From Nitratiruptor sp. (GTDB lineage Bacteria > Campylobacterota > Campylobacteria > Campylobacterales > Nitratiruptoraceae): 22,783 nt of DNA. The number at the start of each line of letters is the position of its first letter. Position 1 is the stretch's first letter. The stretch lies in contig WGAX01000077.1 in NCBI GenBank assembly GCA_015494595.1, forward strand, positions 1 through 22,783. Direction: 5' to 3'. The notes below the pieces were generated by a model. It had not been told where the DNA came from, did not search any database, and worked only from the letters and a program-made list of their open reading frames with translations. A program made the position numbers and the translations under genes. This document shows, piece by piece, positions 7,911-15,609 of the stretch.

Positions 7911-9068
7911 TTGCAAAGCGATGTCTCATCGGATCTTAGGGATTGGGTAGAGGATTATTGGGATATAGTTTTAGGATTTATAAGTGGATGTTTAGCCTAC
8001 TACTTCCATCTGCATCATCATACATATCTTACCACCTTTTTTGCTGCTCTTTCCATCGTAGCTCTCTCTGTTACAGTAAGTGAGGTTGCAGAGATTTTAG
8101 CAGAGCGTTTAGGAGAGCCTTATGGCAGTTTTGTACTTACCTTTAGTGCTGTTGCAGTAGAGATTATTTTACTCTATATGATTTTAACTGCAGGAGGAGA
8201 AGAGGCAACCCAGCAGACACTGCAGACAGTAAAAAGTGGCATAATCTCTGCAGTTATTGTAGATATGAATGTTTTACTTGGCCTAGCAGTATTTATTGGA
8301 GGACTCGCTTTTGTAGAGCAAGAGCACAATGAAGATACCTCAAGTACCTATACAACAATTCTTTTTATCTCCTCAATCGCTTTGCTTGTCCCCAGTCTTC
8401 TAGTCTTTACACCAGGAGGCAAAGAGAAACTTCTTACAGCAAGTATCATCATCTCTTCTATGCTCTTTATCTACTACCTCATTATTTATGTATTCCAGAC
8501 AAAAACCCACTCACACTTTTTTAAATCTACTGCTAGAAGCAGAATATTGCGTCTTCGTAAAAGGAAAAATTTGCAAAATGAAGAGGAGCCAGAGGATGAT
8601 TACATTTTTGAAAAGCTCCCCAATATAGCCAATCTGATTGCTATTTTTGGTTTAATCTTTCTGGTTGGTATTATGGCAGAGATCTTTGCTCATGACTCCT
8701 TTGCTCTTTTTGATAGACTAGGAATTAATGCAGGATTGGCAGGACTTATTATTGCTATTATCAGTGTTTCACCTGAGCTTATTACCGCTGTCAAAGCTGC
8801 CAAAAATGATCAGATCCAAAGAGTTGTCAATATCGCCATGGGAGCGAGCACAGTATCCATTTTAATTACAGTCCCAGCCCTTATGGCACTCTCTTATATG
8901 AAAAATATTCCATTTACTCTAGATTTCAATGCTCTACAAATTGGCGCACTTTTACTTACTGTCATTTTAGCCTGGAAAACTACAGACAATGGGGAGACCA
9001 ACTATATTGAGGGAGTATCGCATCTGATGTTCTTTGCCTGTTTCGCAGTTATAGCAGCAATGTATTAA
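7911..9068 (+). CDS. Ca2+/H+ (or Na+/H+) antiporter, ChaA/Cax branch of the CaCA superfamily
   Basis: An inner-membrane cation/proton exchanger of 385 residues with about eleven membrane helices in two inverted repeats. The first alpha repeat contains SEVAEILAERLGEPYGSFVL followed by FSAVAVEIILL. The second contains SVSPELITAVKAAKNDQIQ and then NIAMGASTVSI; the acidic residues in each are the expected ion ligands. A charged cytoplasmic loop (about residues 200-235) separates the halves. These blocks resemble E. coli ChaA more than YrbG. The start is TTG with AAGGAG about seven bases upstream; no ATG fits. The gene ends eight bases before the TRAP binding-protein gene. Exact ion specificity cannot be read from sequence. 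Confidence 0.88.
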   Translation: MQSDVSSDLRDWVEDYWDIVLGFISGCLAYYFHLHHHTYLTTFFAALSIVALSVTVSEVAEILAERLGEPYGSFVLTFSAVAVEIILLYMILTAGGEEATQQTLQTVKSGIISAVIVDMNVLLGLAVFIGGLAFVEQEHNEDTSSTYTTILFISSIALLVPSLLVFTPGGKEKLLTASIIISSMLFIYYLIIYVFQTKTHSHFFKSTARSRILRLRKRKNLQNEEEPEDDYIFEKLPNIANLIAIFGLIFLVGIMAEIFAHDSFALFDRLGINAGLAGLIIAIISVSPELITAVKAAKNDQIQRVVNIAMGASTVSILITVPALMALSYMKNIPFTLDFNALQIGALLLTVILAWKTTDNGETNYIEGVSHLMFFACFAVIAAMY

Positions 9069-9076
9069 GGAGAAAA

Positions 9077-10165
9077 ATGCAAAGAAGAGTATTTTTAACA
9101 ACTTCAGCCCTGCTTGGAGCTTCACTGCTTGGAGGCTGCAAAAGAGAGGAGAAAAAGAGTTTTTATATCAATAGAGGCAGAAAAATTGAGATAAAGCTAG
9201 CTACAAGCTGGCCTGCCAATTTTCCTATTATGGGAGAGGGGGTTGAGGAGTTTGCAAAAAGAGTGGCACAAGCTAGCAATAATGAGGTTATTATTAAAGT
9301 CTTTGGTAAAAATCTTTTAGTCCCAGCCCTTGGAGTCTTTGATGCTTGCAGTGCTGGGCAGATTCAAGCTTTTCACTCAGGTCCATACTACTGGAAGGGC
9401 AAAAATGCAGCATTTTCTCTTTTTGGCGGATTTCCCTTTGGCTTTACCTCTAACGAGATGAATGCTTGGATGATGTATGGCGGGGGACTGGAGCTTTGGA
9501 GAGAGCTCTATGGCAAATATAATCTCTACCCTCTTCTTGGCGGCAATACAGATGTGCAGATGGGGGGATGGTTTAGAAAAGAGATTAAAAGCTTACAAGA
9601 CTTGCAAGGACTTAAGATGCGTATTCCCGGACTTGGAGGCGAAGTAATGGCAAAGCTTGGCATCAATCCAGTGCTACTTCCTGCAGGAGAGATCTACACT
9701 GCCCTAGATCGCGGTACCATAGATGCTACAGAGTGGGTAGGACCGGCTCTGGATATAAAGATGGGATTTTATAAAGTTGCCAAATACTACTATAGCGGCT
9801 TTCACGAGCCAGGAAGCGTTTTGGAGTTAACATTCAACAAAAGGTTTTGGGATACCCTCCCACAAGAGATACAGACACTTATCACATCCCTTGCAAATGA
9901 GATGAATGCAAAAATGGTATACAACTTCCAAGACAAAAATGCAAAAGCTCTGCAGCAGCTTAAAAAATTTGGGGTAAAACTCAAGGAGTGGCCTGATGAG
10001 ATTGTAAAGGCTGCAAAAGAGGCTCTTTTTAAAGTCATTGAGGAGCAAAGCAGCAAGTCTGAGGATTTTAAAAAGCTATGGCAGCAGATTGAGCCATACT
10101 GGATGCAAAATAGAGCCTGGACTAAGTTAGGGCTTAAAAACTATCTAAAGATGCGCGATGGATAA
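9077..10165 (+). CDS. TRAP-type solute-binding lipoprotein (DctP/TakP family), Tat-exported
   Basis: A periplasmic substrate-binding protein of 362 residues of the tripartite ATP-independent transporter class. The N-terminus combines a twin-arginine signal (RRVFLTT, residues 3-9) with a lipobox LGGC (cysteine 21), predicting export as a folded, membrane-anchored lipoprotein. The mature sequence has the DctP fold signatures: ATSWPANFP, YYWKGKNAAF, GGWFRKEI, KMRIPGLGGE with the carboxylate-clamp arginine R182, and IDATEWVGP. The last two and the overall pattern resemble TakP-like 2-oxo-acid binders. RBS AGGAG precedes the ATG. No DctQ or DctM membrane subunit is encoded in the window; instead an APC permease overlaps the 3' end by eight bases. 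The ligand is probably a small organic acid (inference). Confidence 0.9.
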   Translation: MQRRVFLTTSALLGASLLGGCKREEKKSFYINRGRKIEIKLATSWPANFPIMGEGVEEFAKRVAQASNNEVIIKVFGKNLLVPALGVFDACSAGQIQAFHSGPYYWKGKNAAFSLFGGFPFGFTSNEMNAWMMYGGGLELWRELYGKYNLYPLLGGNTDVQMGGWFRKEIKSLQDLQGLKMRIPGLGGEVMAKLGINPVLLPAGEIYTALDRGTIDATEWVGPALDIKMGFYKVAKYYYSGFHEPGSVLELTFNKRFWDTLPQEIQTLITSLANEMNAKMVYNFQDKNAKALQQLKKFGVKLKEWPDEIVKAAKEALFKVIEEQSSKSEDFKKLWQQIEPYWMQNRAWTKLGLKNYLKMRDG

Positions 10166-11723
10166 GAAAATTGGATTTTGGGAAGCCTACTCTATTGGAG
10201 TGGGAGGGATGATAGGTGGCGGCATCTTTGCGGTGCTTGGGCTTACCATTTTGCTTGCCAAAGGGGCTGCACCCATTGCCTTTTTGTTTGCCGGCATCAT
10301 TGCCCTGCTTACAGCCTACTCCTATGCCAAACTCTCTATTCGTTACCCCAGCGAGGGAGGGACAGTTGAGTTTTTGGTGCAGGGTTTAGGCAACAATCTT
10401 TTGAGTGCATATCTCAATACCCTTCTGCTAGCTAGCTACATTATTATGCTAGCCCTTTATGCTTATGCTTTTGGAAGCTATGCAAGCGCACTTTTTTTTG
10501 GTAAAGAGATTATGCTTTATAAAAAGCTCTTTATTGCAGCAGTTATTGCTCTTTTTACCTTTTTAAACTTTCTTGGAGCATATATTAGCGGTAAAAGCGA
10601 AGATATTATGGTCTTTTTAAAAGTGGCAATTTTGCTGCTTTTTGCAGTTTTGGGCTTTTTTACAGGAGACTTTTCCAAACTCTCCCCTCAGCACTATGAG
10701 AGTATCATTAAAATTATGACAGGAGGGCTGATTATCTTTTTGGCTTATGAAGGGTTTGAGCTTATTGCCAATACTGCTGCAGATATAGAGGAGCCTCAAA
10801 AAAATCTACCAAAAGCCTATTATGCAGCAGTAATTACAACAATTATTGTCTATGTGCTTGTAGCCATTGTGGCAGTTGCCAATCTTACCTATGAGCAGGT
10901 GCAAAAGTATAGCGATTTTGCCTTGGCTGTGGCTGCAAAACCCTTTTTAGGAGATTTTGGCTTTACCCTCATCGGTATTGCTGCACTGCTCTCTACCTCA
11001 TCAGCTATCAATGCTACTTTGTATGGAGGAGCAAGAGTTAGCTATCTGGTAGCAAAAACTGGAGGACTTCCCAAAGAGTTTACAAAAAGGCTGTGGAAGC
11101 AAGGGAGTGAAGGGCTTTTGATTTTGGCAATAGTATCTATTATTTTTGCTTTGAGTTTCAACTTAGAAAATATCTCCATTGCCGGAAGTTTAGGCTTTTT
11201 AATAATATTTGCAAGCGTTAATTATGTCAATTTTAAACTCTATCAAGAGACCCAATCCAACAGATGGATCAGTTTCATAGCTTTTGTGCTCTGTATTGTC
11301 TCCATTCTTGTACTTATAGGCTATAACTATCACCATCACCCCAATAACCTAAAATCCTCTTTTGTTGTACTGGTAGTAACATTTATTTTTGAGCTCCTAT
11401 ATCGTACATTTACGACTATTAGACTACAAGCTTATGTAGATCCAAAACTGGCAAAAAGAGAGAAATTTTTGCAAAACTATATGGGCTATCTTCTTCCGGT
11501 ATTAAAAATACTCAAAAATCGTTTTAAAGATCTACATATCTATGAGCTCCCATCCCACAAATCGCAAGTACATCTTCTTTTGGTCACACCTACCAATAAG
11601 CATAAAGAGATCAAAAAGGAGTTTTTTGCCCATCTCAATAAAGAGTTAAAGACAAAAAGCGAAAAGTTTGTAAAACTGGAATTTGCTCAAAAAGCCAAGG
11701 AGAATGCTACAAAACTGCTCTAG
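10158..11723 (+). CDS. APC-superfamily amino acid/polyamine permease
   Basis: A secondary transporter of 521 residues with about twelve membrane helices. The hallmark first helix is GVGGMIGGGIFAVLG, the unwound substrate-binding segment of APC transporters. The region AYEGFELIANTAADIEEP (about residues 195-212) is the conserved helix 6 to loop region. After the last helix comes a hydrophilic tail of about 110 residues, rich in lysine, ending KENATKLL; it may be a cytoplasmic regulatory domain. The ATG lies inside the end of the TRAP binding-protein gene (8-base overlap), implying coupled translation. The 3' end overlaps queC by 17 bases on the other strand. The substrate is not predictable beyond an amino acid or related amine. 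Confidence 0.9.
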   Translation: MDKKIGFWEAYSIGVGGMIGGGIFAVLGLTILLAKGAAPIAFLFAGIIALLTAYSYAKLSIRYPSEGGTVEFLVQGLGNNLLSAYLNTLLLASYIIMLALYAYAFGSYASALFFGKEIMLYKKLFIAAVIALFTFLNFLGAYISGKSEDIMVFLKVAILLLFAVLGFFTGDFSKLSPQHYESIIKIMTGGLIIFLAYEGFELIANTAADIEEPQKNLPKAYYAAVITTIIVYVLVAIVAVANLTYEQVQKYSDFALAVAAKPFLGDFGFTLIGIAALLSTSSAINATLYGGARVSYLVAKTGGLPKEFTKRLWKQGSEGLLILAIVSIIFALSFNLENISIAGSLGFLIIFASVNYVNFKLYQETQSNRWISFIAFVLCIVSILVLIGYNYHHHPNNLKSSFVVLVVTFIFELLYRTFTTIRLQAYVDPKLAKREKFLQNYMGYLLPVLKILKNRFKDLHIYELPSHKSQVHLLLVTPTNKHKEIKKEFFAHLNKELKTKSEKFVKLEFAQKAKENATKLL

Positions 11724-12381
11724 TTTTATAGGGGATGGGATCCTCTACTCCTGCCTTTGCAAAGCCTTTAAGGCGTAAACGGCAGCTATCACATACCCCA
11801 CATGCCTTCTCTTCACTTTGATAGCAGCTCCAAGTAAGCTCCAAGGGCACCCCAAGCTCCAATCCCAAACTGACAATATCCTCTTTTTTTAGATGAATCA
11901 GAGGAGTCTTTACACTAATGGTAGTCTCATCCTTTGTGCCAAGATTGATAGCTTTTTGCATCGCTTCAATGAAACTCTGCCTACAATCTGGATAGCCACT
12001 GCTATCCTCTTCAACTACACCAATATAGATTGCAGATGCTTTCTCTTTCTCTGCAATTGCTGCAGCGATACTTAAAAAGATGCCGTTACGAAATGGCACA
12101 TAGGTTACAGGAATACCGGGTTTAATTCCATCTTCTGGCACAGCAATATCTCTATCTACCAAAGCAGATGCGCCAATCTGCTTAAAAAAGTCCAAATCTA
12201 TTACATAGGATTTAGCCTCTAACACTTTAACAAGCGCTTCAAAAGCTTGTAACTCTTTTTTTTTTTTTTTTTGCCCATAGTTAAAGTGCACTGCTACTAT
12301 CTCATACCGCTCTTTTTTGTCTATAAAGCTAGCAACTGCACTATCCATCCCCCCACTTATGATACATACTGCTCTTTTCAT
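11707..12381 (-). CDS. queC: 7-cyano-7-deazaguanine (preQ0) synthase QueC
   Basis: Converts 7-carboxy-7-deazaguanine to preQ0 with ATP and ammonia, a step in making queuosine for the wobble base of GUN-anticodon tRNAs. It has 224 residues, with the PP-loop SGGMDSA at 9-15 and PFRNGIFLSIAAA in the middle. The zinc site cysteines are 186, 194, 197 and 200 (C-x7-C-x2-C-x2-C). Residues 37-42, Q followed by five lysines, are encoded by CAA plus a pure A run: 17 consecutive A on the coding strand (12272 to 12256). The frame is intact at this length. It overlaps cheR by four bases (ATGA) and is convergent with the APC gene. The family call is firm; expression stability at the A tract is questionable. 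Confidence 0.96.
   Translation of the reverse strand: MKRAVCIISGGMDSAVASFIDKKERYEIVAVHFNYGQKKKKKELQAFEALVKVLEAKSYVIDLDFFKQIGASALVDRDIAVPEDGIKPGIPVTYVPFRNGIFLSIAAAIAEKEKASAIYIGVVEEDSSGYPDCRQSFIEAMQKAINLGTKDETTISVKTPLIHLKKEDIVSLGLELGVPLELTWSCYQSEEKACGVCDSCRLRLKGFAKAGVEDPIPYKTRAVL
12256..12272. repeat. Homopolymer of 17 T (17 A on the queC coding strand)
   Basis: Seventeen uninterrupted T on the + strand lie inside queC; the next longest runs I found in the window are nine bases. It spans Q37 (last two bases) to K42. With 18 A the frame ends at TGA after about 47 residues; with 16 A it ends at TAG after about 53 residues. Such a tract is prone to replication and transcription slippage. Confidence 0.97.
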
Positions 12382-13151
12382 TTTCGATCCACTTTTTTAT
12401 AGATAATTTTGTTGTTCACTGTAATTTTATCAAAAGCATAAGAGGTTTTGAGATAATCGGAAAAACTGACAAAAAGATATCCCTTCGATTTTAAAAGAGA
12501 GTAAAAAATAGTAAGAGCCTCCTCCTTTTTAGCCTCATCTAAATAGATAAAGAGATTACGACAAAAAATATAATCATACTTTTTTTTTCTTTCATATTCA
12601 AAAAGATTGGCTTGATAAAAGCTAATATACTTTTGCAAAAAAGGGGCAATCTTATAGCTATCTTTTATCTGTATAAAATATTTTCTTTTGAGATTTTCGG
12701 GAAAATAGTACAACTCTCTTGCTCCATAGACTCCCTCTCTTGCTTTTGTTATAGCCTCTGGATTTATATCTACTGCATCAATGTTAAAATGCTCTATACC
12801 ATGCTCTAATAAAAAAATGGCTATACTATAGGGCTCCTCCCCATTGGCACAAGGCATAGAAAGAATATGAGGATGAGTAATATTATCTTCTCTTATCAGC
12901 TCTTTTAGAAGAGAAAAGTCCCCTTTTTCTCGAAAAAAGTAGCTACGCGAAACGACTAACTCCCGTAAAAGATATAAAAAAATCTTCTCATCATTTTGCA
13001 GCCTGTGATAAAATTCATAACAATCATAAAACTCTAGCCGATTCATCAGATCACTTAACTTTATAAAAAAAAGAGCAAGTTTTTCTTGAAAGGTGATACC
13101 TGTCTTACTCCTAAAAAATTTTTCAATCTGATAATAGCACTCTAAACTCAT
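12378..13151 (-). CDS. cheR: Chemotaxis protein methyltransferase CheR
   Basis: Methylates glutamates of chemoreceptors using S-adenosylmethionine, for adaptation in chemotaxis. It has 257 residues: an N-terminal helical CheR domain (about 1-70) and a Rossmann methyltransferase domain. Motifs are SRSYFFRE (usually T-Y-FFR), SMPCANGEEPYSIAI (SAM motif I, usually SAGCSTGEEPYS), NIDAVDINPEAITKAREG, and YDYIFCRNLFIYLD. There is no TPR extension. The start ATG overlaps the receptor gene stop by one base (TAATG), so receptor and methyltransferase are translationally coupled. The stop overlaps the queC start by four bases. The pairing suggests that this CheR acts on the adjacent receptor, though it could also serve the whole receptor set. 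Confidence 0.94.
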   Translation of the reverse strand: MSLECYYQIEKFFRSKTGITFQEKLALFFIKLSDLMNRLEFYDCYEFYHRLQNDEKIFLYLLRELVVSRSYFFREKGDFSLLKELIREDNITHPHILSMPCANGEEPYSIAIFLLEHGIEHFNIDAVDINPEAITKAREGVYGARELYYFPENLKRKYFIQIKDSYKIAPFLQKYISFYQANLFEYERKKKYDYIFCRNLFIYLDEAKKEEALTIFYSLLKSKGYLFVSFSDYLKTSYAFDKITVNNKIIYKKVDRK

Positions 13152-15139
13152 TACTCTGTTTTATACTCTGCTAGTTTTGTACGCAACTTATCAATCTGCT
13201 TATAGAGCAACTGCGTAGAGTCTGCAATCTCCTCTACACTACGGGCATTCATAGAGGAGAGCTCATTTATTTTATGTACATCATCAATAATCCTCTCAAT
13301 CTCTTGCAAAATCTTTTTGATTTTATTAGAAGCTTCCAAAGAGCCTTGTACTGTATCATCCATCACATTGGATATAGAATCCACATCAGCTTCAATATTG
13401 TCGACAGATTGAGACAACTCTGTAATATTGTTGGCATTTGTAGAGATTTTTGCACTAATATGAGCTATCTTATTTAAGAGCTGATTAATCGTAGTACTAA
13501 TTTTTTCTACATGATGGCGAGATTTTTCTGCAAGTCCTCTCACCTCTTCTGCTACAATCGCAAACCCTTTACCATGCTCCCCTGCCCTAGCAGCCTCAAT
13601 AGCAGCATTAAGAGCAAGGAGATTTGTTTGATTTGAAATCTCTTCTATAAGCAAGAGTACATCTTTGGTCTCATCAGTCATTTTCATAAGCACCTTAAGC
13701 TCCGTTACAATATTTTTCTCTTTTTGTGCACTACTTTTTACCTCTTTGATAAGTTTTAAGACATTCTCTTTTGCAGCTCGTAATAGATGATTAGCTTGCT
13801 CCATCTCTGTTTGTGCCATAGTGAGGTTATCAATTGAATCCATTAAAGGGTTTTTTATTTTTGCAGCGCTATTTGCTGTTTGTGCTACAAAATATGCCTC
13901 TTTTTCCATATTGTGTCCTATCTGCATTGCAGTATGGGAAAGCTCCTTTGCTACCTTAGAGTTTTGCTCTATCGCCCCTTTTGCCTCTTGTATGATCTCT
14001 TGAGAGAATTTGATAAGTTGATTTGTATTTTTTACAACCAGTCCTAACTCATCTTGAGAAGAGAGAGGAATATTTTTACTAAGATCCTTCTTTTCTACGA
14101 TGGCAGAGAGATTTTCACCCAAAACAGTGATAGTAGTATTAATACTTCTTTCTACAATCAAAAAGCCTATAAAAAGTACAATAGAAAATCCAACTAAAGT
14201 AATAACTAAATTGGTATAAAAAGAGAATCTATTCTCTTGAATAATAGTATTAACATCTTGAAGAATTTGATGGGCTAATCTATTTTCAACACTCTTTAAA
14301 AGATTGATCTTTTTAGTAATAGTATCAAACCAGTACTCTGGCTCTATACCAAAATTCCCCACCTCTGCTTTTTGCAAAGCTATATTCTCCATCCTCTTTA
14401 CTTCACTAAATACAGCAGCAGCGGCCACTTTTTTATAAAGAGTGATAAATTTTTGTGGAGCAGCTACACTAAAAGCATCCAAAAAGGCCTTTTGCTCACT
14501 AATAAGCCGAATAAATTTCACAAAAAATCCTGGCAAAAAGGCATTATTGGCAAAAGTGGCTGAAAGCACTGCTCTTTCAATTCCTGCTCTCTCTTTAGAG
14601 AGTAAAAAATCGTCATAGGCTATAAGCTCTCTTGCAATTACTGCCTCATCACTCTTTTTTGAAATATCTCCAATTGTTTTTAAAAACTTTGTATTAATGC
14701 GAGTATAAAAGTCAATAGCCTCTTTTGTACTGATTTGAAGAGCCAAAACACGCTCACGTATTTGAGGAATCTTTTGTAAAAGCTGCAACTCCTCTACAAT
14801 CTTTTTTTGAATATCGGCAGGAATATCAAAAAATTCATCTGCATTAACAAATCTTTTCAACTCCTCTATCTTTTGATCACTCAATCTATACTGCTCTTTA
14901 ATCTCTTGCACAAATCTTTTACCTCCACTTCCAAGAAACCCAGCACTCCTGCCTCGCTCTTTTTGCAACTCGTGCACAACATTGGATATTTTGATACTCA
15001 AAGCTACACTGCTTTTTAGTTTAGAAGCATTGTTATATGTACGAAACTCTTGCGTTAATAGTTTTGTAGATATAAACAGGGCATATAAAACAAAAACTCC
15101 CACAAGCAGTAGCAGTTTTGCTTTGATGCTACGAAACAT
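13151..15139 (-). CDS. Methyl-accepting chemotaxis protein with periplasmic NIT (nitrate/nitrite-sensing-type) domain
   Basis: A transmembrane chemoreceptor of 662 residues. TM1 is about residues 8-28. The periplasmic all-helical NIT domain (about 45-300) carries the family blocks HELQKERGRSAGFLG, LSKERAGIERAVLSATFANN and EPEYWFDTITKKINLL. TM2 is about 308-330, then a HAMP segment and the cytoplasmic signalling domain, with the hairpin tip EISNQTNLLALNAAIEAARA followed by GFAIVAEEVRGLAEKS (about 495-540). NIT domains are proposed nitrate/nitrite sensors; that is family knowledge, and the ligand here is inferred. The chosen ATG at 15139 has AAAGGAA upstream. An in-frame ATG 75 bases earlier would place 25 odd residues before TM1 and overlap ybeY. 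It lacks the C-terminal NWETF-type CheR tether. Confidence 0.93.
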   Translation of the reverse strand: MFRSIKAKLLLLVGVFVLYALFISTKLLTQEFRTYNNASKLKSSVALSIKISNVVHELQKERGRSAGFLGSGGKRFVQEIKEQYRLSDQKIEELKRFVNADEFFDIPADIQKKIVEELQLLQKIPQIRERVLALQISTKEAIDFYTRINTKFLKTIGDISKKSDEAVIARELIAYDDFLLSKERAGIERAVLSATFANNAFLPGFFVKFIRLISEQKAFLDAFSVAAPQKFITLYKKVAAAAVFSEVKRMENIALQKAEVGNFGIEPEYWFDTITKKINLLKSVENRLAHQILQDVNTIIQENRFSFYTNLVITLVGFSIVLFIGFLIVERSINTTITVLGENLSAIVEKKDLSKNIPLSSQDELGLVVKNTNQLIKFSQEIIQEAKGAIEQNSKVAKELSHTAMQIGHNMEKEAYFVAQTANSAAKIKNPLMDSIDNLTMAQTEMEQANHLLRAAKENVLKLIKEVKSSAQKEKNIVTELKVLMKMTDETKDVLLLIEEISNQTNLLALNAAIEAARAGEHGKGFAIVAEEVRGLAEKSRHHVEKISTTINQLLNKIAHISAKISTNANNITELSQSVDNIEADVDSISNVMDDTVQGSLEASNKIKKILQEIERIIDDVHKINELSSMNARSVEEIADSTQLLYKQIDKLRTKLAEYKTE

Positions 15140-15186
15140 ATATTTCCTTTTATCTTTTTGGTACAATATCATCAAAAAATAGGTAG
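15140..15186. promoter_or_regulatory. Divergent spacer between the chemoreceptor gene and ybeY
   Basis: Only 47 bases separate the two divergent starts, so both promoters must lie here or inside the opposite gene. On the + strand TACAAT (15162-15167) after a T-rich stretch is a plausible -10 for ybeY. The - strand shows no clear sigma-70, sigma-28 or sigma-54 box. Confidence 0.35.
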
Positions 15187-15609
15187 ATGATGATAGAAAT
15201 CGATAATAGAACATCTTTTCCTATAGATAGCTCCATTATCGAAAAGATTGCAAATTTTTTGACACAAAAGGATATTGAGCTCATTCTTACAACAGATGAA
15301 GAGATTCAAAAACTCAATAAAACCTTTCGGCATAAAGACAATCCCACAGATGTATTAAGCTTTCCATTAGAAAGCACTCCCAAGGCTCCATTGGGCAGTA
15401 TTGTCATCTCTGTAGAGAGAGCCCTCCAAGAGGCACAAAAGTTTGGGCACTCTTTAAATGAAGAGATAGCTCTGCTTTTCCTCCATGGTCTTTTGCATCT
15501 TTTGGGATATGACCACGAAATAGACAATGGAGAGATGCGAAAAAAAGAGGAGGATATTATTCGCCATTTTCAACTGCCTTCAAGTTTAATTATTAGGAAT
15601 CAAAAATGA
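15187..15609 (+). CDS. ybeY: Endoribonuclease YbeY, 16S rRNA 3'-end maturation / 70S quality control
   Basis: A single-strand-specific zinc endoribonuclease of 140 residues, used in 16S rRNA 3' maturation and late ribosome quality control. The metal-binding signature HGLLHLLGYDH is at 100-110; the histidines at 100, 104 and 110 are the expected zinc ligands. The upstream family block FRHKDNPTDVLSFP is also present. Start: tandem ATGs at 15187 and 15190; the AGG at 15181-15183 is better spaced for the second. The stop overlaps the exchanger gene by four bases (ATGA). Elsewhere ybeY often sits with phoH and era, so its pairing with a cation exchanger is less usual. Confidence 0.95.
   Translation: MMIEIDNRTSFPIDSSIIEKIANFLTQKDIELILTTDEEIQKLNKTFRHKDNPTDVLSFPLESTPKAPLGSIVISVERALQEAQKFGHSLNEEIALLFLHGLLHLLGYDHEIDNGEMRKKEEDIIRHFQLPSSLIIRNQK

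Noticed and set aside
11707..11760. Possible terminator hairpin between the APC and queC genes
   Set aside because: The genes overlap by 17 bases and I find no stable inverted repeat followed by T residues there.
15140..15214. Upstream ATG that would lengthen the chemoreceptor by 25 residues
   Set aside because: The extension would overlap the start of ybeY and put an unlikely segment before TM1; the ATG at 15139 has AAAGGAA.
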